NCBI GenBank assembly: GCA_964514105.1
Contig: CAZEPJ010000045.1
Span: forward strand, 1-37,155
Origin: CAZEPJ01 sp964514105
Lineage (GTDB): Bacteria; Desulfobacterota; Desulfocorpusculales; Desulfocorpusculum
Length of the DNA stretch: 37,155 nucleotides
Reading direction: 5' to 3'
Positions 23,382 to 31,820 of the stretch are shown piece by piece. Position numbers and translations under genes: made by a program. Every line of letters starts with the position of its first letter. Position 1 is the first letter of the stretch. A model generated the notes under the pieces. It was given only the letters and a program-made list of their open reading frames with translations, was not told the DNA's origin and made no database searches.

Positions 23382-24542
23382 ATGCTGACCCTGATCCAGG
23401 GGGGCGAGGTATACGCCCCCCATCGGCTGGGGGTCAAGGACATCCTGGTGGCGGGACGGACCATTGCCCGGGTTGCGGACCGCATCGAGCTTCCGCAAGC
23501 CCTGGGGGCCCAGTTCCTCCAGGCCGGGGGGAAACTGGTGGTCCCGGGCCTCATCGACCTCCACGTCCATATCCTGGGCGGCGGCGGGGAAGGGGGGCCC
23601 CGAACCCGGGCTCCGGAGATCACCCTCTCGCGCATCGCCCGGGCGGGGGTGACCACCGTGGTGGGTTGCCTGGGCACGGACGACGTCTCCCGGCGGCCCG
23701 AGACCCTCCTGGCCAAGGCCATGCAGCTCGAGGAGGAGGGGGTCTCCACATACATCTATGCGGGGTCCTATCAGCTCCCGGCTGCCACCATCACGGGGAG
23801 CCTGCGCAAGGACATCGCGCTGATCCCCAAGGTCATCGGTGTGGGGGAACTGGCCATCTCGGATCATCGCTCGTCCCAGCCCTGTTTCGAGGAGCTTTGC
23901 CGGGTCGCGGCCCAGGCTCGGGTGGGGGGGATGCTGGGCGGCAAGGCGGGACTGGTCCACGTCCACGTGGGGGCGGGGCCCGGCGGGCTGGAGCCGCTGG
24001 TGCGCATCGTGCGGGAGACCGAGATCCCCATTGAGCAGTTTCTCCCCACCCACGTGACGCGCAATCGGGCCGTTCTGGATCAGGCCGTGGCCTTCGGCAA
24101 GATGGGCGGGAACCTGGACATGACGGCCAAAGGGGAGGATCCGTCCGCCTCGCCCGGCACCGCTGAAGCCCTGGCCCTGGCCCTGGAGTGCGGCGTCGCC
24201 CTGGACCAGCTCACCGTCAGCTCCGACGCCAACGGCTCCCTCCCGCGGTTCAATGCCCAGGGAATGCTCACGGGCCTCTCCCTGGCCCGCATCGAGAGCC
24301 TCTGGGAGGAGTGCCGCCGCCTCGTGCGCCACGGCTTCCCCCTGGAGGACGTCCTTCGCCTGGTCACCCGCAACCCGGCCCACCGGGCGGGCATCACCCA
24401 GGCCAAAGGGGGAATCGAGGAGGGAAAGGATGCCGATTTGCTCCTCCTCACGGGCTCCCTGGAGATCGACGTGACCATGGCCAAGGGCCGGGTCCTGGTC
24501 CGGGGGGGGGCAAGTCTGGTCAAGGGGACCTTCGAGGAATGA
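23382..24542 (+). CDS. iadA: isoaspartyl (beta-aspartyl) dipeptidase
   Basis: Amidohydrolase that cleaves beta-aspartyl dipeptides left when isoaspartate-damaged proteins are degraded. The 386-residue product aligns over its whole length with E. coli IadA: HVHILGGGGEGGP at residues 61-73 (H61, H63), GTDDVSRRPE, ISDHRSSQP, LPTHVTRN (H224), and the catalytic Asp of SSDANGS (D282). A difference stands out: the bridging carboxylated lysine of the E. coli enzyme (Lys162, in VIGVKCAISDH) appears to be replaced by Glu156 in VIGVGELAISDH, with one added residue. GAGGAGG lies six bases before the ATG. It could equally act on related N-acyl or dipeptide substrates. Confidence 0.93.
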   Translation: MLTLIQGGEVYAPHRLGVKDILVAGRTIARVADRIELPQALGAQFLQAGGKLVVPGLIDLHVHILGGGGEGGPRTRAPEITLSRIARAGVTTVVGCLGTDDVSRRPETLLAKAMQLEEEGVSTYIYAGSYQLPAATITGSLRKDIALIPKVIGVGELAISDHRSSQPCFEELCRVAAQARVGGMLGGKAGLVHVHVGAGPGGLEPLVRIVRETEIPIEQFLPTHVTRNRAVLDQAVAFGKMGGNLDMTAKGEDPSASPGTAEALALALECGVALDQLTVSSDANGSLPRFNAQGMLTGLSLARIESLWEECRRLVRHGFPLEDVLRLVTRNPAHRAGITQAKGGIEEGKDADLLLLTGSLEIDVTMAKGRVLVRGGASLVKGTFEE

Positions 24543-24603
24543 CCTTCCCTCCGGTGAAAGGGTTGTTCGGCTGCCGGGCCGGAGGAGGGGGAAAGGATGG
24601 AAG

Positions 24604-25440
24604 ATGAACGGAAGACGACCCGAGAAGTGGTCGGCGAGCCGGCCCAAGCCGGAAGCCGCCCAACCCGCCCATGCCATCTACGCGCTCAAGTATGCGGGCC
24701 CCTTTGTGAGCAGCCGGGCGCTGGTCCGGTGGATGGAGGGATGGGACGAGACGGTGGAGCGAAACTACTACCTATGGGCCGTTCGAGCACCGGACGGCGA
24801 GACGACCCTCGTGGACGCGGGCACCGGCCCCACCCTGGCCGGGGAACGGCAGCTCAAGAACTACGTCAACCCCGTGGACATGGTGGCCCGGGCCGGAGTC
24901 CAGCCCCACCAGGTCACCCGCGTGGTCCTCACCCATATCCACTTCGACCACGTTGGTGGGATGGAGCTCTTCCCCCAGGCGTACCCCAAGGCCCGGTTCT
25001 ATGTGCAGAAGAAGGAATACGACTTCTGGTTCAAGAACCCGCTGGCCTCCCGCACCCCCTTTCGACGGCTCGCCGACCCCGTTGCCAACAAGGCCCTCTC
25101 GGCCCTCAAAGGGACAGGAAGGCTCGCCGTGGTGGACGGGGATCGCAACCTCTGCCCGGGCATCGATCTGCTGCTCTTGCCGGGTCACACCGTGGGCCTC
25201 CAGGCCGTGGCCGTCCACACGCCTGCGGGCCCTGCCATCCTGGCCTCGGACTGCGCCCATGTGGCCCAGAGCTTCGAGGACGACGTCCCGAGCTGTCTCA
25301 TCACCGATTTGCTGGCGTGGTTGCAGAGCTTCGAGAAACTCAGGGCCCTGGCCCCCCTGGAACGGATCTTCCCGGGCCACGACGTCTCCATGGCCAGGGA
25401 CTACCCCCAGGTCGCCCCGGACGTCACCCGGCTGGCATGA
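24604..25440 (+). CDS. metallo-beta-lactamase-fold hydrolase, lactonase-like
   Basis: Metal-dependent hydrolase of the group that includes N-acyl-homoserine lactonases. The 278-residue protein carries HIHFDHVGG at residues 111-119, a third histidine in LPGHTVG (H195), the bridging Asp in LASDCAH (D216), and H259 in IFPGHD, a full dinuclear site. The opening segment with YYLWAVRAPDGETTLVDAG is also lactonase-like. The real substrate cannot be told; no luxI/luxR gene is present in the window. ATG 24604 follows a purine-rich stretch including GGAGGAGGGGG; another ATG at 24597 is out of frame. Its stop overlaps the next start as ATGA, coupling it to the TraB/GumN protein. Confidence 0.92.
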   Translation: MNGRRPEKWSASRPKPEAAQPAHAIYALKYAGPFVSSRALVRWMEGWDETVERNYYLWAVRAPDGETTLVDAGTGPTLAGERQLKNYVNPVDMVARAGVQPHQVTRVVLTHIHFDHVGGMELFPQAYPKARFYVQKKEYDFWFKNPLASRTPFRRLADPVANKALSALKGTGRLAVVDGDRNLCPGIDLLLLPGHTVGLQAVAVHTPAGPAILASDCAHVAQSFEDDVPSCLITDLLAWLQSFEKLRALAPLERIFPGHDVSMARDYPQVAPDVTRLA

Positions 25441-26642
25441 GCGGGGACCGGCGCCGGGTTGCGCAAGGCGCGGCAGCGGGCGCCTCGTGGGCGCTGGGGG
25501 CCATTTTGCTCCTCGCGGCCTGGACAGCTCAGGTCTGGGGCGCGGAGGCGGGCCCATCGGTGGGGACCTTGATCCAGCGGTACGGCAAGGAGCGGGTGAT
25601 CAAAGGGGTCCTGAGGCTCCGGGACAACTCGATCACGGTCCAGGTGGAGGGCGCCCTCACGCAGTTCACGGGACCGCCCGCCCCGGAGTTCGTCACACCG
25701 GAGACCCTGGCCCTGGACTTGGAGGCGGCCGGCGGCGATCTCGAGGCCCTGGAGGCCGCCATTGGGGAGGAGGCTTCCCCCCCGCTTCAACCCCAGGATT
25801 GCGTCTTTCGAAGACACCCCCGCCAAGGGCCCCCCCCAGGACGCAAACCCCTGTGGTCCGTGGAGAGAGACGGCCGGCACATCCTCCTGCTGGGCTCTGT
25901 GCACCTGATGCGGCCCGAGGACTATCCCCTCCCCCGCGGGGTGGAGGAGGCCTACGCAGCGAGCCGCACCATCGCCTTCGAGATGGACGTCGGGCAGTTG
26001 AGGACCCCATGGGCACTGGGAGAGATGACGGCGTCCGCCCTGAACCCGGCCGGCCGGGGCCTCGCGCAGACGATCTCGGCAAAGACGCGCGAATTGTTCG
26101 AGACCAAGGTGGCGGCCCTGGGCCTCTCCATGGCCCAGTTCGATCGGTTCAAGCCCTGGCTGTCCGCCATCATGGTCATGGGGATCGCGCTTCAGAGGCT
26201 CGGCTACGACCCCGAGCTGGGCGTGGACCGCCATCTGTGGGCAAGGGCCAAGAAGGAGGGCAAGTCATGCCTCTATCTGGAGACGCTGGAAGAGCAGATC
26301 GGCCTGTTCGCCGCCATGGATGACAGGGAACAGGACTCTCTCCTGCGGCAGGCCCTTACGGATATGGAGATGGCCCGGGACATGGCCCCCCTCATGGTGG
26401 AAGCCTGGAGGTCGGGGGACATGGACCGACTGGGCGGCCTCATGCACGCGAGCTTCACGGACCACCACGAGCTGTACGAGAGACTCATGGTCCGGAGGAA
26501 CCGGGCGTGGCTCCCGCGGGTGGAGTCCTTTCTGGAAAGGGAAGGGTCGACCCTCGTGGTGGTCGGCGCCGGTCATCTCGCGGGTCGAGGCGGCCTGCTC
26601 GAACTGCTCAGTGCCAGCGGCTGTTCGGTGACCCAGCACTGA
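25437..26642 (+). CDS. TraB/GumN (PrgY-like) family exported protein with N-terminal extension
   Basis: Member of the TraB/PrgY/GumN (Tiki-like) family, several members of which are metal-dependent proteases or pheromone-shutdown proteins. The 401-residue product has a signal peptide (residues 1-36, hydrophobic core GASWALGAILLLAAW). The family domain starts near 138: WSVERDGRHILLLGSVHLM with the GSVHL motif at 153-157, EMDVGQL, the GVDRHLWARAKKEGK region, and the terminal VVVGAGHLAGRGGL. Residues 38-135 precede it and are not part of the usual 290-residue GumN protein; they hold a short predicted beta/acidic region of unknown identity. ATGA overlap joins it to the lactonase-like gene. Likely periplasmic. 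Confidence 0.87.
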   Translation: MSGDRRRVAQGAAAGASWALGAILLLAAWTAQVWGAEAGPSVGTLIQRYGKERVIKGVLRLRDNSITVQVEGALTQFTGPPAPEFVTPETLALDLEAAGGDLEALEAAIGEEASPPLQPQDCVFRRHPRQGPPPGRKPLWSVERDGRHILLLGSVHLMRPEDYPLPRGVEEAYAASRTIAFEMDVGQLRTPWALGEMTASALNPAGRGLAQTISAKTRELFETKVAALGLSMAQFDRFKPWLSAIMVMGIALQRLGYDPELGVDRHLWARAKKEGKSCLYLETLEEQIGLFAAMDDREQDSLLRQALTDMEMARDMAPLMVEAWRSGDMDRLGGLMHASFTDHHELYERLMVRRNRAWLPRVESFLEREGSTLVVVGAGHLAGRGGLLELLSASGCSVTQH

Positions 26643-26694
26643 CCCGGCCTCCAAGGCGTCGCGGGCGGCGGTCCATGGGACCTCGGGGGATCCG

Positions 26695-28314
26695 TCACCG
26701 CTGCCGTCTCAGGACCCGCCCCGCGCGCCGTCCCGTGATCCGCCCGTCCTCCATGGCCGGCACCCCGTTGACCAGGACCCAGGCCATGCCCTCGGCATAC
26801 CGGCGCGCGTCCTCGTACGTCCCCCTGTCCGTAAAGCGCTCCTTGTGAAAGACGACCACGTCCGCCTTCATGCCCGGTGCCAGGGTGCCGCGGTCCCTGA
26901 GGCCGAGCATGTCCGCCGGCAGCGATGTCATCCGCCGCACCGCCTCCTCCAGGGAGACATGGGCCCCTTCCCGTGCGAACTGCCGCAGCACGGCCGGGAA
27001 CGTCCCCCAGGCCCGCGGATGGAGGCTCATGATCTGGCCGGCGGCATCGGCCGACGTGGATACCCCGTCCGCTCCCACCATGGTCCGCTCCCACAGGAAG
27101 GTCCGCAGGGTATCCTCGGGAGAATAGATCCACATGAGCACGGCCGTCCGGAACACCTCTTCCCCTGTCTGGCGCAGGATGTCCAGGAGGACATCGAAGG
27201 CGTCCCGGCCGGTCTCCTGGGCGATCTGATGGAAGCGCTTTCCGTGGAAGGGGGAGGAGCAATCCCCCAGAATCGGCTGGTTCCTGGACCAAAATGCGTC
27301 CCACCCCAGGTGGCCGAACTGGGCCTCCAGGGCCTCTTTGAGCCGGCCCCGCTCCCCGGGGTTCGAGAGGCGCCGGCGGATGTCATCCGCCCCTCCCTCG
27401 AAGAACCACGGGGGCATGAGGGAGACCAGGAAGGTCATGGCCGCCATGAAGGGATGGATGTCGCAGCCCACCTGCAACCCCTTCTGCCTGGCCTGCTCCA
27501 GCTTCTCGACGAGCCGGCCGGCCGCCCCGTTGTTGGGGAACTTGGGGGCCACATGGGAGAGCTGGAGGGAGACGCCCGTGACGGCCGCGGTGTGCAGGGC
27601 CTCGTCCAGGGACTCCAGCAGACTGGGTCCCGCCCGCAGGCCGTCGCCCCGCAGGTGTGTGGCATAGAGTCCGTCCGCCCGCGCCACCACCTCGCAGAGC
27701 GCCTCCAGCTCTGCGGCGGGGGCGTTGATCCCCGGGGGGTAGACCAGGCCCGAGGACAGGCCCCATGCCCCCTGGTCCATGGCCTCCCGGAGGAGCCGGG
27801 CCATCTCCTCCTGCTCCCGCAGGCTTGCCTCCCGGGCGTCGAAGCCCATGACCGCGATGCGGATGGACCCGTGCCCCACGAGGGGGGCGGCGTTCACACC
27901 CGTGCCCTGCCTCGCCACGAGGGAGGCATACCCGCTCAGGTCCCGCCAGGGCAGGGGGAACGAACGGTCGTACCCCATGCCCGCGAGATAGGTCTCCAGC
28001 ATCTCCAGGCGGTCCGGATTCACGGGGTAGCAGGAGAAGCCGCAGTTTCCCACGACCTCGGTGGTCACCCCCTGGTACAGGGCGCTCTCGGCCCCTCCCT
28101 GGGCGAACAGGGTCAGGTCCGAGTGGCTGTGCATGTCCACGAACCCCGGGGCCACCACGAGCCCGGAGGCGTCCACGATCCGATGGGCCTTCGGGGCTTC
28201 CAGCCCTGCCGCCACCTCGACGATGGAATCGCCCCGTATGGCCAGGTCCGCCGGGAAGGACGGCCTCCCCGTCCCGTCGATCACCGTGCCGTTCCGGATC
28301 AGGATATCGTGCAT
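26695..28314 (-). CDS. N-acyl-D-amino-acid deacylase (D-aminoacylase family)
   Basis: Amidohydrolase predicted to release D-amino acids from N-acyl-D-amino acids, or to act on a related acyl or urea substrate. The 539-residue protein has the metal site HSHSD at residues 62-66, the cysteine ligand in EVVGNCG (C91) characteristic of D-aminoacylases, H220 in YATHLRGD, H254 in QLSHVAP, and the catalytic-Asp region VGADGVST. The HPRAWGTFPAVL segment near the C-terminus is typical. It is the last gene of the minus-strand acyl-CoA cluster, 82 bases after a DUF35 gene, so it may be co-expressed with it. A GGGGGAT sequence lies upstream of the start. Confidence 0.92.
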   Translation of the reverse strand: MHDILIRNGTVIDGTGRPSFPADLAIRGDSIVEVAAGLEAPKAHRIVDASGLVVAPGFVDMHSHSDLTLFAQGGAESALYQGVTTEVVGNCGFSCYPVNPDRLEMLETYLAGMGYDRSFPLPWRDLSGYASLVARQGTGVNAAPLVGHGSIRIAVMGFDAREASLREQEEMARLLREAMDQGAWGLSSGLVYPPGINAPAAELEALCEVVARADGLYATHLRGDGLRAGPSLLESLDEALHTAAVTGVSLQLSHVAPKFPNNGAAGRLVEKLEQARQKGLQVGCDIHPFMAAMTFLVSLMPPWFFEGGADDIRRRLSNPGERGRLKEALEAQFGHLGWDAFWSRNQPILGDCSSPFHGKRFHQIAQETGRDAFDVLLDILRQTGEEVFRTAVLMWIYSPEDTLRTFLWERTMVGADGVSTSADAAGQIMSLHPRAWGTFPAVLRQFAREGAHVSLEEAVRRMTSLPADMLGLRDRGTLAPGMKADVVVFHKERFTDRGTYEDARRYAEGMAWVLVNGVPAMEDGRITGRRAGRVLRRQR

Positions 28315-28396
28315 GCGGCCATCCCCCTGGGCTTCGTCCCGCCGTTCGTGCTCTCCGGCGCCCCGCCGCCGGCTCCCAAAGCAGGCGGCCGTGGGA

Positions 28397-28852
28397 TCAC
28401 GGGATGGGTCGAAAATGGTCGATGTCCAGGATGTTCCCCCGGCGCTCGCCGCGGAAGACCGCCTTCAGCCTCATGCCGATCCTGACCGCGTCGAAGGCGA
28501 CGCCGTCCAGAAGGTGACAAAGGCCCGTGTGGGCCCCGTCCAGCTGGACAATCCCCACCAGGTAGGGCGCCTCCCGGGGCTGGCAGTAGGTGCTGTAGGT
28601 CTGGTGGATCACGCTGTACGTGGTGAGGGTGCCCGTGGGAGGGAGCTCCACCCATTCCTCCAGCCGCCCCAGACAGCCTGGACAGACCGACCTGGGGGGC
28701 ATGTAGACCTTGGCGCACGCGGGGCATCGGGTCCCCAGGAGGCGGGCGTGGTCCCGGATCTCCTCGAAAAACCGGCTCGCCGTCCTCCCGTACCAATTGT
28801 AATAGGGGACATACAGCCTTCCGTCCACCTGCAGCCCTTCCTGTGCCGGCAT
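28397..28852 (-). CDS. DUF35 zinc-ribbon/OB-fold protein (first copy, 3')
   Basis: A 151-residue DUF35-type acyl-CoA-associated protein: rubredoxin-like zinc ribbon with C43, C46, C57 and C60 (CPAC...CPGC), then an OB-fold domain (about 68-140) with GTLTTYSVIHQTY and APYLVGIVQLDG. Proteins of this type bind thiolase-fold enzymes as obligate small subunits: BbsA with BbsB in toluene degradation, ChsH2's DUF35 part with Ltp2 in steroid degradation, and the archaeal thiolase/HMG-CoA synthase channel. The gene starts one base after the stop of the other DUF35 gene, so the two are surely co-translated. Probably partners one of the two thiolase-fold proteins encoded just upstream. Confidence 0.92.
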   Translation of the reverse strand: MPAQEGLQVDGRLYVPYYNWYGRTASRFFEEIRDHARLLGTRCPACAKVYMPPRSVCPGCLGRLEEWVELPPTGTLTTYSVIHQTYSTYCQPREAPYLVGIVQLDGAHTGLCHLLDGVAFDAVRIGMRLKAVFRGERRGNILDIDHFRPIP

Positions 28853-28853
28853 C

Positions 28854-29342
28854 TCAGGCCTCCACCAAGCAAAAGTAGTGAATGTCCGAGAGCTTTCCCT
28901 GCCGCTCTTCCCGGGGGCGCACCACCATCTCCACGGGCAGCCCCGGGCGAAGCCCGGCCTCGTCCAGGTCCGCGGGGCCCAGGTAGTGGGAGAAGACGAT
29001 GCCTTCCTCCAGCATGAAGGTCCCGTGGATGAAAGGCTCCGGGCGGAGCTCCCCGGTCTCGGGGTCCAACTGGGGATAGAGGATCCGCTCCCAATCCACG
29101 AGGGTCCCCTTCCCCGAGACCGGAAACCAGCCCGCGGGGAACTGCGGGACCCGGGCGTAGCACGCCGCGCAGACGATGCGGGGCGGCATGAGGATCCGCT
29201 CGCAGCCCGGGCATCGGGCCACCCACAGCCTCCCGGTCTCCCGGAGCTCGTTCAGGAGCCTGCCCAGATAGGGCCCTGCGGCCCAGCGGAAGCGTACCTG
29301 GAGGATGCGCTCCTGGCCCAGCAGTCCCTCGCCTTCCTGCAT
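28854..29342 (-). CDS. DUF35 zinc-ribbon/OB-fold protein (second copy, 5')
   Basis: A 162-residue paralogue of the neighbouring DUF35 protein. The zinc ribbon uses C44, C47, C58 and C61 (CPGC...CAAC), preceded by a helical docking segment with YLGRLLNELRETG. The OB-fold follows with GKGTLVDWERI, FIHGTFMLEEG and LRPGLPVEMVV. The ATG at 29342 has a strong AAGGGAGG site eight bases upstream. It lies 125 bases after the thiolase-fold gene at 29468, with no terminator visible between. The presence of two different DUF35 proteins alongside two different thiolase-fold proteins suggests two matched pairs, or one four-component complex. Confidence 0.92.
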   Translation of the reverse strand: MQEGEGLLGQERILQVRFRWAAGPYLGRLLNELRETGRLWVARCPGCERILMPPRIVCAACYARVPQFPAGWFPVSGKGTLVDWERILYPQLDPETGELRPEPFIHGTFMLEEGIVFSHYLGPADLDEAGLRPGLPVEMVVRPREERQGKLSDIHYFCLVEA

Positions 29343-29467
29343 GTCATGGCCTCCCTTCCCGTGAAAACCTCCGCGCCCCGGCCCGCCGTTGCGGGGGCAA
29401 TTCGAGGCTGCGGTGGTCCAACGCCCGTAACCGGGTGTCATCCGCGCCCACGGCCATGCCCATGGGC

Positions 29468-30628
29468 TCAGTCCCGTCGGGCCGAGAGCAGATGGGCCAC
29501 GGTCCAGCCACTTCCCCCCCAGGCGGTGGACAGGGCCAGGGTGGGCTCCCGGGCGATCTGGCGCTCCCCGGCGTCCCCCCGCATCTGGAGGGCCGCCTCG
29601 GCCACCCGGATCAACGCCGTGGCCCCGATGGGATTGGTGCAAACCACGCCGCCCGATGGGTTGACGGGGAACTCCCGGTCCCATCGGAAGCACCCCTTTT
29701 CCTCCAGCCTCCACGCCTGGCCCTTGTCGCAAAAACCGTAGGCCTCGAGCCACTCCAGCTCGGCCCACGTGGAAGGGGCGTAGATCTCCGCCATGGCGAT
29801 CTCATCCCGGGGCCGCTGGATGCCGTTTCGCCGAAACAGCCTGGATGCCGCCATCTCCAGGTCGGCCACGCTGTGCCTGCCGCCCCGGACGTACAGCGCC
29901 TCCTTGTGGACGCTGACCCAGTCCCTGACCCATACGGGCCTTCGGGCCATGCGCATGGCCCGCTCTTCCGAGGCCACGACGATGGCGCAGGCCCCCTCGG
30001 AGGTGGGGCACATGTCCATCTGTCGCAGGGGGGGGATGAGGTACGGGGACTTCATGACCTCGTCCACGCTCTGGAGCTGCAGCCTCAGGTGGGCGTGGGG
30101 GTTGCGCCTGGCGTGCTCAGCCAGCCGGAGCCTCACCATGGAGCCCGCCGACTCGGGGGCGCCGGACTCGCGCATGTAGAAGCGTGCCTGGCGGGAGAAG
30201 TAGCCGATGGCCCCCGTGGTGAGCCACCGGTTCCACAACGGATCGGACACGGTCTTGAGCCCCGCCCGGGTGTCCCCCTCGAACTGCTTCTCGAAGCCCA
30301 TGGCCATCACCAGATCGAAGAGCCCCGAGGCCACGTACTCGAAGGCCACGCAGGCCAGGGTGCCCCCGGTGGTGCCCCCCGTGGTCACCCGGATGCCCGG
30401 TTTGCCCACGGCCCCGATGAAATCGGCCTGCCACATGTCCTGGTCGTATCTGCCCTCGAAGAGCTCCATGTTGCCCACGATGAACGCCTGGATCTCGGCG
30501 GCGGGCAGCTCCGCATCATCCAGCGCCGCGCGCACTGCCTCGTTGCACAGCTCCCCGATGTTCACGTCCGGTCGCCTGGATCGGTGGTACGTCTGGCCGA
30601 TGCCCACGATGGCGGCCCGCCTCGCCAT
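29468..30628 (-). CDS. thiolase-fold protein lacking the catalytic Cys and His
   Basis: A 386-residue thiolase-superfamily protein related to the SCP2-thiolase branch. The fold landmarks are present: AIVGIGQTYHRSR at the start, MCPTSEGACAIVVASEE near 206-222, and VNPSGGVVCTNPIGATA at 322-338. The reactive residues are not: at the nucleophile loop the sequence is VTTGGTTGGT (81-90), with G85 where the CSTG-type motif has cysteine; the GHPxGATG histidine is N332; and the C-terminal CxG loop reads AWGGSG (369-374). It may be a retro-aldolase-like lyase, as shown for Ltp2 with its DUF35 partner, or a specialised thiolase. Starts one base after the other thiolase-fold gene. Confidence 0.9.
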   Translation of the reverse strand: MARRAAIVGIGQTYHRSRRPDVNIGELCNEAVRAALDDAELPAAEIQAFIVGNMELFEGRYDQDMWQADFIGAVGKPGIRVTTGGTTGGTLACVAFEYVASGLFDLVMAMGFEKQFEGDTRAGLKTVSDPLWNRWLTTGAIGYFSRQARFYMRESGAPESAGSMVRLRLAEHARRNPHAHLRLQLQSVDEVMKSPYLIPPLRQMDMCPTSEGACAIVVASEERAMRMARRPVWVRDWVSVHKEALYVRGGRHSVADLEMAASRLFRRNGIQRPRDEIAMAEIYAPSTWAELEWLEAYGFCDKGQAWRLEEKGCFRWDREFPVNPSGGVVCTNPIGATALIRVAEAALQMRGDAGERQIAREPTLALSTAWGGSGWTVAHLLSARRD

Positions 30629-30629
30629 G

Positions 30630-31769
30630 TCAGAACCCCCTTTCCAGGATGATCACGCACTGGTGCTGGCCCGCCGGCCCCGACGTCCCATGGGCCAGGG
30701 CCCGCCGGGCCTCTGCAAGGGGCGCGCCCCCCGGCGCCTCGCCCCGCAGCTGCCGGAAGGCCTCCGTGACCCGATCGGCCCCGGCCACATAGCGGGGGAC
30801 GCCCCGCAGAAGTCCCCCGGAGCGGTTCACGGCGGGCCCTCGACCCCCGGATTCCGCCTCCAGAAAGGCCGGGCCGCCTCCCGGCCCGCACAGGCCCAGG
30901 CCCTCCGCCCAGAGGGGAAGCTGGTACGAGAAGTGATCGGAGATCTCCAGGATGTCGATCTGCGCCGCCGGATCGGCAACCCCCGCCATCCCCATGGCGT
31001 CCCCGGCCGCCCGGGTCAGGGCGCGGGGTTCGGCCAGGTCCCGATCCCCCAGGTTGTGCGCCTCGTAACACGAGCCCATGCCCGTGATCCAGACGGGCCG
31101 GTCGGTGAGGGCCCGGGCGCGCTCCTCGCTGGCCAGCAGCAGGGCGCACGCCCCATCGCACAGCGGCCTCCCATCCAGGGAGCCGATGGGATGGGAGACC
31201 ATGGGGGCCTCCAGGACCGCCTCCACGGTCACGGCCCCGGGGGAGGCGCCCTGCAAACGGGCCCGCTCCCGGCTTCGGACCACGACCGGGGCGAAGTGCC
31301 TGCGGTCCAGCCCGTACCGGTGCATGTAGCGCATGCACTGCAGCGCGGCGGCCTGGGTGAAATCCAGGCCGATGAGCTGCTGGTACGGGGCGTCGAAGCA
31401 GAAATTCTCGATGACCGATGGGTCCAGGACCTGCCTTTCCTTGCAGCAGGCCGTCACCAGCACCGCCTCTGCATGGCCCGACAGGATCTTGATGGCCCCC
31501 AGCAGCACCGCGTTGGCCCCATCCAGGGTCACCCGCTCCTCTCCGGGCCCCAGGTGGGCCCCCGCCACCTCCCCATGTTCGATGTCCGAAAGGGTCTTGC
31601 CGTCCCAGTGGTCGGAGCTGCACGTGACGATGTCGTCGTACCCGTCCCGGAAGGGGACCCCCGCCTCCTTCAGCACCGCCTCCACGGCCAGGTAGGTGAG
31701 CTCATGGGCCCTCCACTGCAGATGTTCCCCGAAAGGGGTCCTTGCCGCGGCCACGATTCCGACTCTCAT
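30630..31769 (-). CDS. divergent thiolase-fold protein, probably not a thiolase
   Basis: A 379-residue thiolase-superfamily protein. The opening VGIVAAARTPFGEHL and the middle SHPIGSLDGRPLCDGACALLL segment (192-212) show the fold. At the nucleophile position the loop reads VTLDGANAVLLGA (80-92) with no cysteine; the histidine motif is replaced by VNRSGGLLRGVPRYVAGADR (314-333); the C-terminal loop HGTSGPAGQHQC lacks the usual CxG. It is more diverged than its neighbour and is likely a non-catalytic or differently acting subunit, perhaps forming a heteromer with it. The reading frame is intact over the full family length, so this is not simple decay. GGAGGAG precedes the ATG at 31769. Confidence 0.88.
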   Translation of the reverse strand: MRVGIVAAARTPFGEHLQWRAHELTYLAVEAVLKEAGVPFRDGYDDIVTCSSDHWDGKTLSDIEHGEVAGAHLGPGEERVTLDGANAVLLGAIKILSGHAEAVLVTACCKERQVLDPSVIENFCFDAPYQQLIGLDFTQAAALQCMRYMHRYGLDRRHFAPVVVRSRERARLQGASPGAVTVEAVLEAPMVSHPIGSLDGRPLCDGACALLLASEERARALTDRPVWITGMGSCYEAHNLGDRDLAEPRALTRAAGDAMGMAGVADPAAQIDILEISDHFSYQLPLWAEGLGLCGPGGGPAFLEAESGGRGPAVNRSGGLLRGVPRYVAGADRVTEAFRQLRGEAPGGAPLAEARRALAHGTSGPAGQHQCVIILERGF

Positions 31770-31820
31770 CTGCGTCTCCTCCCCATACCCGCATGGGATC
31801 CACGCCCGGTGCCACGAAGG

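Noticed and set aside
26670..26682. Small inverted repeat GGTCC-ATG-GGACC between the convergent TraB/GumN and D-aminoacylase genes, considered as a bidirectional terminator
   Set aside because: Only five base pairs with a three-base loop and no T-run on either strand.
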